NCBI RefSeq assembly: GCF_000426665.1
Contig: NZ_AUFU01000012.1
Span: 1-64,000, forward strand
Reading direction: 5' to 3'
DNA from: Centipeda artemidis DSM 19719
GTDB lineage: Bacteria > Bacillota > Negativicutes > Selenomonadales > Selenomonadaceae
DNA length: 64,000 nt
Shown here piece after piece: positions 24,385 through 33,761 of this stretch. Numbering within the stretch: the stretch's first letter is position 1; every line of letters begins with the position of its first letter. The translations under genes were made by a program, and so were the position numbers. The notes beneath the pieces were generated by a model. It was given only the letters and a program-made list of their open reading frames with translations. It did not search any database and was not told the DNA's origin.

Positions 24385-25566
24385 TTATCTGCTCTGCGGC
24401 AGGGATGATGTTACGACGCGTCCCGCGGCGCCCGGCGGGGAGAGTGCGAAATGCCCGTCCGCCTGCATCTCGGCGACGCGCGTTTCAAACTGTGTGGGGC
24501 GTGGAAGTTCATAGGCGGGACGTCCGCCGGTCTCGGCGAGGAGCTTGTCGGCGTAGGTTAAAATCAGCTCGGGCGGCATCCGCTTCATGCACATCATGTG
24601 CTCGTCGCCTGTGAGCGGGCATTCGTGGATGCGGCAGGGGTGGCACGGGACGGGGGCGCGCACGGAGATGCTCTTTGCATCGTAGGGATAGAAGCCCGGG
24701 ATGGGGGATGCGCCGAACATGCACAGGACGGGGACGTTCATCGCGACACCGACGTGCATAGGGCCCGAGTCCGTCGTGATAAAGAGGGCGCACCGCCGCA
24801 GAAGCCCCGCGAGCGTGCCGAGCTTTACTTTCCCGGTAAAGAGATGCAGATGCGGATGCGCCCGCTCCTGCATCTGCGCAACACAGGCGTCTACAATCTC
24901 GACGTCCATGGGGCCGCCCATCACGGCGACATGATAGCCGCGTGTGAGATAGCTGTCGGCGACGGCAGCGAAATAACCGGACTCCCAGCGTTTCGTCCGC
25001 CAGCTCGCACCGATATTGAGCGCGACGACTTGATCCTCCGGGGCGAACTCCGCCGCCCACAGGCGCGCAGCCTCTTCCTCCGCTGCGGGCGGCACCCACA
25101 TCTCGAGCCCTGCGTCGTCGATCGTGCCGATGACGCCCGCATCGCGCAGCGCTGCATAGTGAGAGTGGATCTCGTGCATGATCTTATTTTGATCGGGGCT
25201 TACGGTGTCAAATGCGAGGGCAAAGCCCGGCTTTGCATATCCGACGATGCGCCGCCCACCCGAGAGTGCGGCGAGCGCCGAGGCGCGTTCGTTGCGGTGG
25301 AGATTGACGACGAGATCGTATTTTTCTTTCCGCAGCTTCATCGCAAAGCGGAGGATGCCGAGGAAGCTGTCGTCCTTCCCTTTTTTATCGATGAAGAGAC
25401 AGCGATCGATATGCCGGTTCTCGCGCACGATGTCGGCGAGCAGAAGGTCGGCGAGGAGGGTGATGCGCGCGGCGGGGTAATTGTGCCGGAGCGTGCGCAG
25501 GACGGGCGTCATGAGCATGAGGTCGCCGAGGTGCATGAGGTTGATGACGAGGATGTTTTCGTACAT
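24385..25566 (-). CDS. Glycosyltransferase family 9 (ADP-heptose:LPS heptosyltransferase type)
   Basis: 393 residues with the GT9 pattern: N-terminal ILVINLMHLGDLMLMTPVLRTLR, a GASWRTKRWESGYFAAVAD donor loop, and the C-terminal TTDSGPMHVGVAMNVPVLCMFG motif. It would add an L,D-heptose to the LPS inner core. The last 30 residues after PELILTYADKLL are Pro/Ala-rich and not typical of the family. It is second-to-last in a tight run with the GT2 gene (6 bases) and another GT9 gene. Confidence 0.93.
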   Translation of the reverse strand: MYENILVINLMHLGDLMLMTPVLRTLRHNYPAARITLLADLLLADIVRENRHIDRCLFIDKKGKDDSFLGILRFAMKLRKEKYDLVVNLHRNERASALAALSGGRRIVGYAKPGFALAFDTVSPDQNKIMHEIHSHYAALRDAGVIGTIDDAGLEMWVPPAAEEEAARLWAAEFAPEDQVVALNIGASWRTKRWESGYFAAVADSYLTRGYHVAVMGGPMDVEIVDACVAQMQERAHPHLHLFTGKVKLGTLAGLLRRCALFITTDSGPMHVGVAMNVPVLCMFGASPIPGFYPYDAKSISVRAPVPCHPCRIHECPLTGDEHMMCMKRMPPELILTYADKLLAETGGRPAYELPRPTQFETRVAEMQADGHFALSPPGAAGRVVTSSLPQSR

Positions 25567-25572
25567 GCGCCC

Positions 25573-26316
25573 TCAGTCCTTTGCCTGCATATAATACAGC
25601 TTCACATATTTTGCCATCGTGTAAAACGCGTGGAACGCGGCAAGGACAAAACCGAGCCGCCCTTCGAAGATGCCGCCCTGCAGGATGTAAAACCGAAAGA
25701 ACGCAAACGGCGGATCGAGCAGCACTTTTGCAAACGAGCAGGTCTTGCCCGCCGCATGTTGACGCTGTGCCATCAGCATCGTGTATTGGTTGAATTTTTG
25801 AAAATAGCGATCCCAGCTCGTATATGTGTAGTGGTAAAGCTCGCCTGCAAGCCGCCGCACGGGCAGCTCCGTACGGGCACGCTCATGGACAAGCCCCTCC
25901 CAGCGAACGGCATCGCGCGGGAAAAACCGCAGGCATAGATCGGGACGATGCCCGCCGTAACGCATTTTCTGCCCAAAGGCGATATTGACACGCTTGATCT
26001 CATAGGCAGCCTTGGGGTTCTCCTCCGCGATGCGGCGCATCGTCTCCCCCGCCGCAGGACTGACGCGCTCGTCCGCATCCAAATAGAGCACCCAATCCGC
26101 CATCGTCTGCGTGAGTGCAAAATTGCGCTGTGCGGCAAAGTCCCCCGCGAGCAGGTGAGAAATAACGCGCGCTCCCGCCTCTGCCGCGATCTCGCGCGTC
26201 AGATCCTCGCTCTCATCATCAATCACGAGGATCTCATCGGCGAACGCCGCACTCCGGATGCACGCGCCGATATGGGCTTCCTCATTGTGCGTGAGAATAA
26301 TCACCGCGATTTTCAC
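25573..26316 (-). CDS. Glycosyltransferase family 2, WaaE/KdtX-like
   Basis: 247 residues, GT-A fold. VKIAVIILTHNEEAHIGACI starts the family pattern. IDDESEDLTREIAAEAGARV and the DxD motif LYLDADERV follow, with HERARTE and two C-terminal hydrophobic stretches. Such proteins (WaaE, LgtF) add a beta-glucose to heptose I of the core. I chose the GTG at 26316 because AAGGAGG is five bases upstream; an ATG ten codons earlier overlaps the upstream gene and has no ribosome site. Confidence 0.92.
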   Translation of the reverse strand: MKIAVIILTHNEEAHIGACIRSAAFADEILVIDDESEDLTREIAAEAGARVISHLLAGDFAAQRNFALTQTMADWVLYLDADERVSPAAGETMRRIAEENPKAAYEIKRVNIAFGQKMRYGGHRPDLCLRFFPRDAVRWEGLVHERARTELPVRRLAGELYHYTYTSWDRYFQKFNQYTMLMAQRQHAAGKTCSFAKVLLDPPFAFFRFYILQGGIFEGRLGFVLAAFHAFYTMAKYVKLYYMQAKD

Positions 26317-26338
26317 AAAATCCTCCTTGCCGGTTCGG

Positions 26339-27364
26339 TCATGCATCGCCGGAAATGAGCGGCATCGCCCGCGCCATCACCTGCTCCGGCGTAATCACAT
26401 CAAGGCAGTCGAGCCCGAGCGGGCAAACGCGCTTCATGCAGTGCCGACAGGGGCGGTCGATCTCGATGACGTTCTCTCTCTGCCGGTAGAGCCCGTTGCG
26501 CGCGGGCGGCCACGAACCCATGAGCATGAGCGTCGGCGCACCGACCGCATCCGAGAGGTGCGTGGGCCCCGTATCGCCGCCGACCACAACGCACGCGCCG
26601 CGCAGGAGCGCGGCAAGCTCGGGGAACGTCGTCCGCCCGACGAGCGACGGCGGGGCTTCCTCCGAGAGTGCCGCGATCTCGTCGGCACGCCGCTCGTCTG
26701 CCGCGCCGCTCCCCACGAGGAGCGGCGTGATTCCCGCCGTGCAGAGCAGTCCCGCCAGACGCGCAAAATGTGCCGCCCGCCATATCTTATTCGCCCGGCT
26801 TGCCCCGACGATCAGGACAGCATAGGGACGATCACCGCCGCAGACCGCCGCGCGCTTTTCCGCCGCAGCGCGTGCGGCATCCTCCGGGATCTGCAGGGGG
26901 AAGCGAATCTCGCGCACGGCACAGCCAAGGGCGCGCGCGACGTCGAGATTCTGATCGACGATGTGCCCGCCGCTATGCGCCCCCCGCACGGGGCGCGAGA
27001 CGAGCCACGCCCCCTCGCGCATAAAGCCTGTGCCGATCTTTTTATCTGCACGCACAAAAAAAGCGATCGCCGCCGACTTAAACAGCCCCTGCAGATCGAG
27101 TGCCGCATCGTACCTCCGCACCCGAAGAAGCCGGCGAAATGCCGGAAAGCCGCGCCGAAAGCCCACCCAAGTCCGCAACTCCTTTTTCGGAAAGACGAGC
27201 ACCTCGTCCACCGAGGGACACATGCGGACGATGTCATATGCGGGCGGCTCGACGACCCACGTGATGTGCGCCGCGGGATACGTTTCCTTGATCGCGTATG
27301 CCGCGGGGAGCGCATGAACGACGTCTCCGATCGCGCTGAGTTTGACGATGAGGACGCTGTTCAC
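26339..27364 (-). CDS. Lipopolysaccharide heptosyltransferase (GT9, WaaC/WaaF type)
   Basis: 341 residues. It opens with [20 protein letters not shown], the classic heptosyltransferase I/II start, and carries the C-terminal [22 protein letters not shown] motif that binds ADP-heptose. The catalytic Asp lies in [11 protein letters not shown]. It overlaps rfaE2 by four bases, so the enzyme that finishes ADP-heptose and the one that uses it are coupled. WaaC (first heptose on Kdo) is likelier than WaaF from the N-terminal pattern, but not certain. Confidence 0.93.
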   Translation of the reverse strand: MNSVLIVKLSAIGDVVHALPAAYAIKETYPAAHITWVVEPPAYDIVRMCPSVDEVLVFPKKELRTWVGFRRGFPAFRRLLRVRRYDAALDLQGLFKSAAIAFFVRADKKIGTGFMREGAWLVSRPVRGAHSGGHIVDQNLDVARALGCAVREIRFPLQIPEDAARAAAEKRAAVCGGDRPYAVLIVGASRANKIWRAAHFARLAGLLCTAGITPLLVGSGAADERRADEIAALSEEAPPSLVGRTTFPELAALLRGACVVVGGDTGPTHLSDAVGAPTLMLMGSWPPARNGLYRQRENVIEIDRPCRHCMKRVCPLGLDCLDVITPEQVMARAMPLISGDA

Positions 27365-27825
27365 GATTCCTGCATCCGCCGGATGATATTCGTCGTGGAC
27401 TTCCCTGCCACGAGCGGGATGAACGCGACCTCGCCGCCATAACCTTCGACGATGCGCGCCTCGGGCAGTGTCTCGCGCGTATAGTCCCCGCCCTTGACAT
27501 AGACGTCGGGGCGCACCTCGGCGATGAGTTCCTCCGCCGTATCCTCGCCAAAGATCACAACTGTGTCCACGGATTTCAGCGCGCCGACGACCTCCGCGCG
27601 GTCATGCTCATCGTTGACAGGGCGCGTCTCCCCCTTCAGCCGGCGCACGGACGCGTCACTGTTGAGTCCAAGGATCAGATAGTCGCCGCACGCCCGCGCC
27701 GCCGCGAGGTAGCGCACATGCCCCGCGTGGAGGATGTCAAAACAGCCGTTGGTAAAGACAACGCGCTGCCCCGCCGCGCGCAGCGCCGCGGCATATGCAC
27801 GCACCTCGTCCCGCGGCATCAGCAT
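27361..27825 (-). CDS. rfaE2: D-glycero-beta-D-manno-heptose 1-phosphate adenylyltransferase (HldE C-terminal half)
   Basis: 154 residues, cytidylyltransferase-like nucleotidyltransferase. [20 protein letters not shown] holds the HxGH nucleotide-binding motif, with [13 protein letters not shown] and the late [11 protein letters not shown] (ISSTxII-type) motif. It makes ADP-heptose from heptose-1-P and ATP. GAGGAG precedes the ATG at 27825. The gene is a stand-alone half of HldE; the kinase half is about 7 kb away on the same strand. Confidence 0.95.
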   Translation of the reverse strand: MLMPRDEVRAYAAALRAAGQRVVFTNGCFDILHAGHVRYLAAARACGDYLILGLNSDASVRRLKGETRPVNDEHDRAEVVGALKSVDTVVIFGEDTAEELIAEVRPDVYVKGGDYTRETLPEARIVEGYGGEVAFIPLVAGKSTTNIIRRMQES

Positions 27826-27889
27826 GGCAACCTCTCCTCTCTGCGCGCGGCAGTGCACGACGCTGCGGCACATAGTCCCGCAGCGTCTT

Positions 27890-29416
27890 TTACCACGGCG
27901 TGAACTCCCATTTAATTTTAAGCGAATTCTGCTTCGACCGCCAACGCAGAATGATCTGCGAACAGTGCAGGTCATGGAACCAGTAGTAATCGACATCCGT
28001 CCACGTCCGCGGCTCCTGTGCATATTTACCGCCGATGGCAATGCGGTTACGCTTATCAATCCGCAGGCTCATGCCGACCTGCCAGACCTTTGAATAGTCC
28101 TCTTGACCGTAGGCAAAAAGCGCATTCTGCTTTGTGTTCTTGGTATAAAGATAGCCGACATACGCAGCGAGGCGATCGTTAAACTCCTTTGTAAGGAACG
28201 CGCTCGCGTTCATGCCCTGCACACGCGAATGATCGTAGCTTTCGCGCGTGATGGAATATCCCGCCGCAAGATCAAGCTCAAATCCGTGAAAGGGTATCGT
28301 ATCGTGCGCAACGGAGATGCCGTAGACCCAGTGATTGCTGTGGATGCCGCTGCCGTACCAGCGCCCGTACTCGGAACTGAGGCTGTAGTGAATCGGTGAC
28401 TTCCCGATGCGCTGTCCATAACCAAGAATGAGCGAAGGTTCCTTTTTGATCCACTCGCTGTCACTATCCTCATAGTTGCCGTAGGTCAGGAGTGCACGCG
28501 CCCCCCCATTCTCCCAGCCGAGATCGTAGTGCGTGCGCCACCCTCGATTCGTCGTCACGTGGAGGTTCACCGCCGCCGTCACGCGCGGCGCAACGGTCTG
28601 TTCAAAGGTCTGTTCCACCCACGCCCCGTCGTCGCTGTCATAACCCGCGCGTGGGAAATTTCTCTGTATGGGATGCGAAACGTCCACCTCATGGCGTTTC
28701 TTTGTGAAGATCACTTTATTCTTCAGCCAAAACTTCACATTTGTGAGCACGAGCCGTTCCCCCGGATACAGCTCTGCCACGTCCGCACTCAAATGATAGT
28801 CGGGATGCTGGGCGCTGCACTTCGTCTGTGTGCCGTCGTAGACTACAATTTTATCGGGGTAAAACTCAAACCGCTTCCCGGTCATATAGTAGGCGCCGAC
28901 CTTGCCCGCCGCCTCGTCCATCGTCCCCGTGCGCTTTTGATAATTGTAGTTGATGTGATAGCCGTCGAGCGTAACGCGCGCCGCGCCCTCGGTGAGCTGG
29001 AGCAGATGTGCGCGGTCGGGAATAGAGACGTCTCCGGAGGTTGTATTCCCCTCCACATAGTCCCCTTGGAACCGCCGCGCCGCGAGCTGCACAATATCGA
29101 CATGCCCCTTCGCCGTGAACGCGCCCGTACTCTGATCGTAGGTGAGATCGTCGCCCTCAAAGGCGATCGGCGAAGGCTGCGCAGCATCCACAGGATGCCT
29201 CAGATATTTCCGCATCGCCTCGACATCCGCGAGCAGTTTCTCCTGCTCCGGCGTGAGTGCGTTCGCACGCGCTTCGCGGCGGCGGTTCTCGATGAAGTCC
29301 AAATGCTGCATCCCCGTCTCGCCGTCCGCACTGTACGCCGCCTCGACCGCCTGCGGAAATAATGTACAGGCGGCGGTGAGCGCGAGTAAGATACGCTTTT
29401 GCAAGGCTGTGGTCAT
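27890..29416 (-). CDS. lptD: LPS-assembly protein LptD-like (OstA family), short form
   Basis: 508 residues with a signal peptide ([19 protein letters not shown], cleavage near residue 27). After a linker, an OstA/LptA-like beta-jellyroll starts near residue 65 ([25 protein letters not shown]), followed by [20 protein letters not shown] and a long stretch of alternating polar and aromatic strands that fits the C-terminal beta-barrel. LptD translocates LPS across the outer membrane. It is about 270 residues shorter than E. coli LptD, which is common in Negativicutes homologues. AGGAG lies upstream of the ATG at 29416; an ATG-like codon 12 residues earlier is not used. Confidence 0.85.
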   Translation of the reverse strand: MTTALQKRILLALTAACTLFPQAVEAAYSADGETGMQHLDFIENRRREARANALTPEQEKLLADVEAMRKYLRHPVDAAQPSPIAFEGDDLTYDQSTGAFTAKGHVDIVQLAARRFQGDYVEGNTTSGDVSIPDRAHLLQLTEGAARVTLDGYHINYNYQKRTGTMDEAAGKVGAYYMTGKRFEFYPDKIVVYDGTQTKCSAQHPDYHLSADVAELYPGERLVLTNVKFWLKNKVIFTKKRHEVDVSHPIQRNFPRAGYDSDDGAWVEQTFEQTVAPRVTAAVNLHVTTNRGWRTHYDLGWENGGARALLTYGNYEDSDSEWIKKEPSLILGYGQRIGKSPIHYSLSSEYGRWYGSGIHSNHWVYGISVAHDTIPFHGFELDLAAGYSITRESYDHSRVQGMNASAFLTKEFNDRLAAYVGYLYTKNTKQNALFAYGQEDYSKVWQVGMSLRIDKRNRIAIGGKYAQEPRTWTDVDYYWFHDLHCSQIILRWRSKQNSLKIKWEFTPW

Positions 29417-29614
29417 GGGCGCATTCTCCTGTCTTTTCAAAAATAATTGCACGTCTATACTACATCATAAACGGAATTTTCGCAACCAAAAAGGGGGATG
29501 CAGTGCGGCGCCATACACAGATAAGATAAATTTGACGCGCTATGCGATTTCCTCTATAATGGAACGGATATGAAAGCGAATGTGGGATCGGGGATCCCCC
29601 CAAAGGAGGCGTTG

Positions 29615-30031
29615 ATGCGGATGCGGCGATACAGTGTGCGTGGACTCCTGCTCGCCGCTCTCGTGTTCCTCATGGGACTCGGTCACTGCGCGGCGGCAGA
29701 GGATATGCAGTTCGTCGATGCGGACGGTGACACGGGCTACTATGTGGATACACTCTCCATCGTGCGCGTGTCGGAGGCGGAGCGCGACGCCGTCGTTGCT
29801 GTCGTGAAGGCGGCGGAGAATCGGCGCTATCTCTATCGGATGCGTTTTGACCGCGCGCAGAGCACCTACCGCATTTTTTCCACGCAGGTGGAAATTTACG
29901 ACACGAAGGAAGTCCTGCGCACCGTCCCCGGCATAGACGCGCCGCAGCACTATACGCCCGGCTCGCCCATGCGGAGCATTGTAGACTTCATCGAGGAATT
30001 TCTGACGGCAGAAAAACAAACGGCAAAGTAG
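29615..30031 (+). CDS. Small exported hypothetical protein
   Basis: 138 residues. A Sec signal peptide (RRYSVRGLLLAALVFLMGL...CAAA) leads to a mature domain of about 110 residues starting EDMQFVDADGDTGYYVD. The rest reads as a small beta-rich domain, with no cysteine or lipobox for anchoring apart from the signal-peptide Cys. AGGAGG lies five bases before ATG 29615; an upstream ATG at 29570 lacks a site. It precedes another exported protein by 15 bases, so the two are probably cotranscribed. Function unknown; a periplasmic role is inferred. Confidence 0.75.
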   Translation: MRMRRYSVRGLLLAALVFLMGLGHCAAAEDMQFVDADGDTGYYVDTLSIVRVSEAERDAVVAVVKAAENRRYLYRMRFDRAQSTYRIFSTQVEIYDTKEVLRTVPGIDAPQHYTPGSPMRSIVDFIEEFLTAEKQTAK

Positions 30032-30046
30032 GAGGATGATCTATCC

Positions 30047-31066
30047 ATGCGAGAAAAAATCTGCGCACTCATGCTGACCTTTGTGCTCGTACTCACGTCT
30101 GTGGGCACGGCATTTGCAGCGGAACCGCCGAACGCGGTACAGTCCAAACTGGCGCTCATCGAGCAGGATACCTACGGCAAGGAACAAACGGGCGCACTCA
30201 TCGACCGCATCAACCGGCTTGAGCGCGACTACGACGGCAAACACCGCTCGGGCAGCCTGATGGCGCGCATCGACGCGCTCTACGAGGAAATCTATACGAC
30301 CGGCACCGTACCGTCCGTGCTGATGGATCTCAACGCGATCGAGTGGAACATCAGCCACGAGACGAGTATGCGCTCCGTGCAGGAACGCATCGGCGAGATG
30401 GAGATGTCACTCCTCGGAAAAACGGAGGACGGCACATTCAAGAAGCGCATCTCTGCACTCAGCACCGCTTCGTTCGGCACGAAGGATATTCCTGTCGTCC
30501 CCGTGACCGTCCCGGCGAATACGCTCATCAAGGTTGCGCTCGTCACGCCCGTCAACGCAAAAAACCTCAAGGTGGGCGACACGATTGAGTACCAGGTCGC
30601 GGACGACGTATTCGTCAACGATACACTCGTCTTTACGAAAGGTTCGCGCGGCGAGGGCACGGTGACGAAGGTACGCCAGTCACGCAATTTCGGGCGCAAC
30701 GCACAGGTCGAGATTGACTTTAACAACACAAAGGCGCTCGACGGCACCTATGTGACAACCTACATCGGCGAAGAGGCGAAAAAGGAAATGCAGCATCTGG
30801 CGATGGCGGCAGGCGCATCGCTCGCGGGCATGGCTGTGCTCGGTCCCATCGGAATCGTTGCGGGCGCTTTTGTCCGCGGCAAAAACGTCGACCTCCCCGC
30901 AGGAACAGAATTCTACATCCAGACAAAGGGCGAGACGACGCTCTACGGTGTACAGACCACCTATGACAGCGCCGCCTCGTTCCAGCCTCCTGCATCAACG
31001 CAGTCGGGTACGTCGGCAGATGATACGGCGGGGTATGACGACAGTGTCTATGATGACGCGACATAA
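30047..31066 (+). CDS. Exported hypothetical protein with a hydrophobic Gly/Ala segment
   Basis: 339 residues with a signal peptide (ICALMLTFVLVLTSVGTAFA). Residues 25-135 contain three related helical repeats of the form G-x-L-x-x-R-I-x-x-L-E/Y (GALIDRINRLERDY, GSLMARIDALYEEIY, GTFKKRISALSTASFG). A central beta-rich domain (TVPANTLIKVALVTPVNAKN...) follows, then a Gly/Ala-rich hydrophobic stretch (AAGASLAGMAVLGPIGIVAG, about 255-275) and a Ser/Asp-rich tail. AGGAGG precedes the ATG. It may be an envelope-associated protein of Negativicutes; no domain name can be given with confidence. Confidence 0.75.
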   Translation: MREKICALMLTFVLVLTSVGTAFAAEPPNAVQSKLALIEQDTYGKEQTGALIDRINRLERDYDGKHRSGSLMARIDALYEEIYTTGTVPSVLMDLNAIEWNISHETSMRSVQERIGEMEMSLLGKTEDGTFKKRISALSTASFGTKDIPVVPVTVPANTLIKVALVTPVNAKNLKVGDTIEYQVADDVFVNDTLVFTKGSRGEGTVTKVRQSRNFGRNAQVEIDFNNTKALDGTYVTTYIGEEAKKEMQHLAMAAGASLAGMAVLGPIGIVAGAFVRGKNVDLPAGTEFYIQTKGETTLYGVQTTYDSAASFQPPASTQSGTSADDTAGYDDSVYDDAT

Positions 31067-31195
31067 GGTGCATCATAGGATTTTCATCCGCAGCGTCCAT
31101 CTTCTTAGCCCTTGAACACGCTGTCCCACTGCAACGAGTTCAAGAGTAAGGCATCGCCGCCCCTATCGAGGCGGCACAACACACAAATCTCCATA

Positions 31196-31236
31196 AAAAA
31201 CGGGACTGCTGCCCAGAATGCAGCAGTCCCGTTTTA
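31196..31236. terminator. Bidirectional terminator between convergent exported-protein genes
   Basis: AAAACGGGACTGCTGC-ccagaat-GCAGCAGTCCCGTTTT forms a perfect 16-bp stem flanked by A on one side and T on the other. It separates the gene ending at 31066 from the convergent DUF3887 gene. Confidence 0.92.
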
Positions 31237-31327
31237 CTGTATCTGATTGATTATTTATAGCGGACACAGCGTCCACGCCCTCGCTTATGACACTTGATTA
31301 TCCACCAGTGCGCACACCGTTCGGCAA

Positions 31328-31804
31328 TTACTTCACAAAGAATCCCGCGAGCTTCATATTCCGGTCATAAGTGAGACGATAGACGACCGCCGTCGCCTTG
31401 TACCCGACTGCGATCTCACCGATTGCAATAACCTCGTCCCCTTGACGCAGCGCAACCATATACGGCTTGCCGAACGCCACACGCGCCCCCCATTTCGGCG
31501 CGAACTCCGCTTTTGCTTCATTCACGAGCTGCTCCGTGAGTCCCGAACGCATCTGGTCGGTTGCGCTCGCCTGCAGCGCCGCAATGTCGCCCTTTTCAAA
31601 GAGGTCAATTGTCGCCTTCATCTGTTCCTCGAGCTTCGCCACGGTAAAGACACCGCTCTCCTCGATGGACATCTGCACAACCTCGGGTGCAGCCTGCTGC
31701 TGTTCCGCCGGCGCTTCTTCGGCGAACGCCGCAGGTGCGGCAACGGTACCGCCGAGCATCAGCCCCATGCAGAGCGCACATACGATACGACGAAATTTCA
31801 TCAT
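31328..31804 (-). CDS. Exported DUF3887-type protein
   Basis: 158 residues, with a signal peptide (FRRIVCALCMGLMLGGTVAAPAAFA), a low-complexity Glu/Gln/Ala linker and a domain of about 100 residues. The domain (ALQASATDQMRSGLTEQLVNEAKAEFAPKWG) resembles DUF3887, an NTF2-like accessory domain often found on secreted enzymes. Three consecutive ATGs lie behind AAAGGAG; the middle one (31804) has the best spacing. Downstream of it are no genes in the same direction for 260 bases, so it is probably monocistronic. Function unknown. Confidence 0.8.
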   Translation of the reverse strand: MMKFRRIVCALCMGLMLGGTVAAPAAFAEEAPAEQQQAAPEVVQMSIEESGVFTVAKLEEQMKATIDLFEKGDIAALQASATDQMRSGLTEQLVNEAKAEFAPKWGARVAFGKPYMVALRQGDEVIAIGEIAVGYKATAVVYRLTYDRNMKLAGFFVK

Positions 31805-31829
31805 CATCTACTCCTTTGAACCAAACATT

Positions 31830-32525
31830 TTACTTCACACAAGAAAAACATGCCAGCGACTCCACACACTCCACGGAGACCTCGCGGTAGAGCTTTTGCA
31901 GACGCATCGTAAGACTCTCCTCCGTGTCATACGGCGGCGTGAAAAATCCCATGCGCTGATAGAGCTGCGTGACGACAAACGTCGTCCGCGGGTTCTTCCC
32001 CAGGATGAACACCGAGCCTGTCAGCCGCCCGCCCGGACGCAGTACGCGGTGCACCTCCGCCCATGCGCTCTCCTTGTCCGGGAACGCGTGAAAGCCGTTG
32101 ATGGATACCACCGCGTCGAAGAAATCATCCTCGAACGTCAGCTGTCCGACATCCCCCTCGACGAAAGCGACGTTGCGCACGCCGAGTGCATCCGCCCGCG
32201 CCCGCGCCGCCGCGAGCATCGCGGGCGAGTAGTCGAGGCAAGTGATGTCGGCGTCCGGGAGTTCCGCGTAAACGGGAAGCGAGAGACAGCCCGTCCCGAC
32301 CGGCACCTCGAGCAGCCGCCCCGCAAATCCCTCGTACGCCGCGCGCAGCGCGAGCCCCACATAGCGCGCAACACCCGCGCGATCGAGCCCCCACACGAGC
32401 CGTGAGACGAATTTCCCCGACCATGTACTGTACGTCATCATGCCGTCGTACAGATTCGCAAGCCGCCCAACCGATCGGTACGCCCCGCGGATCTTTTCGT
32501 ACCGCCGCTGTTCCTCGTCCATCAT
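31830..32525 (-). CDS. Class I SAM-dependent methyltransferase
   Basis: 231 residues. The Rossmann motif I is LLEVPVGTGCLSLPVY, acidic motif II ends at ITCLDYSPAML, and the motif near FEGDVGQLTF/FDAVVSINGFHAFPD follows. The pattern resembles Methyltransf_11/25 enzymes close to UbiE-like C-methyltransferases, though a menaquinone role is not shown by context. The Cys-containing tail ECVESLACFSCVK is unusual. It starts with ATG ATG behind AAAGGAT. It precedes the DUF3887 gene by 25 bases in the same direction and might be cotranscribed. Confidence 0.88.
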   Translation of the reverse strand: MMDEEQRRYEKIRGAYRSVGRLANLYDGMMTYSTWSGKFVSRLVWGLDRAGVARYVGLALRAAYEGFAGRLLEVPVGTGCLSLPVYAELPDADITCLDYSPAMLAAARARADALGVRNVAFVEGDVGQLTFEDDFFDAVVSINGFHAFPDKESAWAEVHRVLRPGGRLTGSVFILGKNPRTTFVVTQLYQRMGFFTPPYDTEESLTMRLQKLYREVSVECVESLACFSCVK

Positions 32526-32708
32526 GAAATCCTTTCTCCTATCGATTTCGTTATTGTACCATAAATATGGCGGCTGTTCAAATCTTCACGATATGGACAG
32601 CGTTCTGATTCGGTGGTAGAATTCGCATATACTCTATTTTCTCCGTACAGCCTCGAACCCGATGGACATGTGATGAACCGCTTGACAGATCGATGAAGGG
32701 AGACGAAT

Positions 32709-33761
32709 ATGCAACAGCACTTCTATACGGTACTTATTCTCGCAGCAGCGATTGCCGCGGCGGGCTGCGGCACGACTGCTGAAAAGGAAATGCCGCCTCC
32801 CCTCGTGCGAACGGTCACGGTCGGCGATGCCTCTTCTACAGGCGACACGGGCTATGCCGGCACGGTGCGCGGACGATACGAGACAAAGCTCGCCTTTCAG
32901 GTCGGCGGACAGATTCTCTCGCGCAACGTGAACGTCGGGACGCGTGTCCGCGCGGGCGATGTGCTCATGGTCATCGACGCGCGCGACGTACAGCAAAAGG
33001 CGAACGCCGCGGATGCGGGCGTTGCCTCGGCGCGCGCACAGATGCAGCTCGCGCGCACGAATCTCGCGCGCTATGAGGAGCTCTACGCCGCACAGGCGAT
33101 CTCGGCGGCAGCGCTCGATCAGTACCGCGCACAGGCGGACGCCGCCGAAGCTGCCTATCGTCAGGCGGCGGCGCAGAGCACAGAGGCGAGCAACGCGCTC
33201 GGCTACACACACCTCGTTGCAGGTGCGGACGGTGTCATATCGAATATCACGGTCGAGGAGGGTCAAGTCGTCGCCGCGGGGCAGACGGTCATGACGCTCA
33301 CGCAGGAGGGCGCGCGCGAGATCGAGATCGCCGTTCCGGAGAGCCGACTATCGGATGTCTCGGTCGGTATGCCCGCCGCCGTGACGCTCTGGGCAGACGA
33401 TATTGCCTATACGGGCACCGTGCGCGAGATCGCCCCCGTCGCCGATGCCGCGACGGGCACCTATACTGCACGCATCGCGCTCACGAATGCTCCCGCGGAG
33501 CTGCCGCTCGGCATGACGGCGCATGTACGTCTCGCCGCGGCGGATGCGGCGGGCGCAGTGATCCCGCTCTCCGCGCTCTATCAGACGGGCAATACGACAG
33601 GCGTTTACATCGTCGCGGACGGCGCGGTGCATCTCCAAACGGTCACGGTCACGGCATTTCATGATAACGACGTCGTCGTCACGGGACTCCCCGCAGGCGC
33701 CGTCGTCGTGACGGCGGGCGTCCACCAACTGCACGAGGGAGAGGCGGTGCGCACACAATGA
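32709..33761 (+). CDS. RND efflux periplasmic adaptor subunit, lipoprotein
   Basis: 350 residues. The signal peptide ends in a lipobox (AAIAAAGC, Cys near residue 20), so the protein is predicted to be lipid-anchored, as AcrA/MexA are. A biotinyl-lipoyl-like hairpin (FQVGGQILSRNVNVGTRVRAGDVL; GYTHLVAGADGVISNITVEEGQVV) brackets an Ala-rich coiled-coil (about residues 100-160), and a beta-barrel domain follows (IEIAVPESRLSDVSVGMP). It bridges the inner-membrane pump to an outer-membrane channel, which is not encoded here. Its stop overlaps the pump gene by four bases. Confidence 0.95.
   Translation: MQQHFYTVLILAAAIAAAGCGTTAEKEMPPPLVRTVTVGDASSTGDTGYAGTVRGRYETKLAFQVGGQILSRNVNVGTRVRAGDVLMVIDARDVQQKANAADAGVASARAQMQLARTNLARYEELYAAQAISAAALDQYRAQADAAEAAYRQAAAQSTEASNALGYTHLVAGADGVISNITVEEGQVVAAGQTVMTLTQEGAREIEIAVPESRLSDVSVGMPAAVTLWADDIAYTGTVREIAPVADAATGTYTARIALTNAPAELPLGMTAHVRLAAADAAGAVIPLSALYQTGNTTGVYIVADGAVHLQTVTVTAFHDNDVVVTGLPAGAVVVTAGVHQLHEGEAVRTQ

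Noticed and set aside
27866-27895. Terminator of the lptD gene
   Set aside because: A GACGCTGCGG hairpin overlaps the lptD stop, but the T-run lies on the plus strand only, so it does not terminate the minus transcript.
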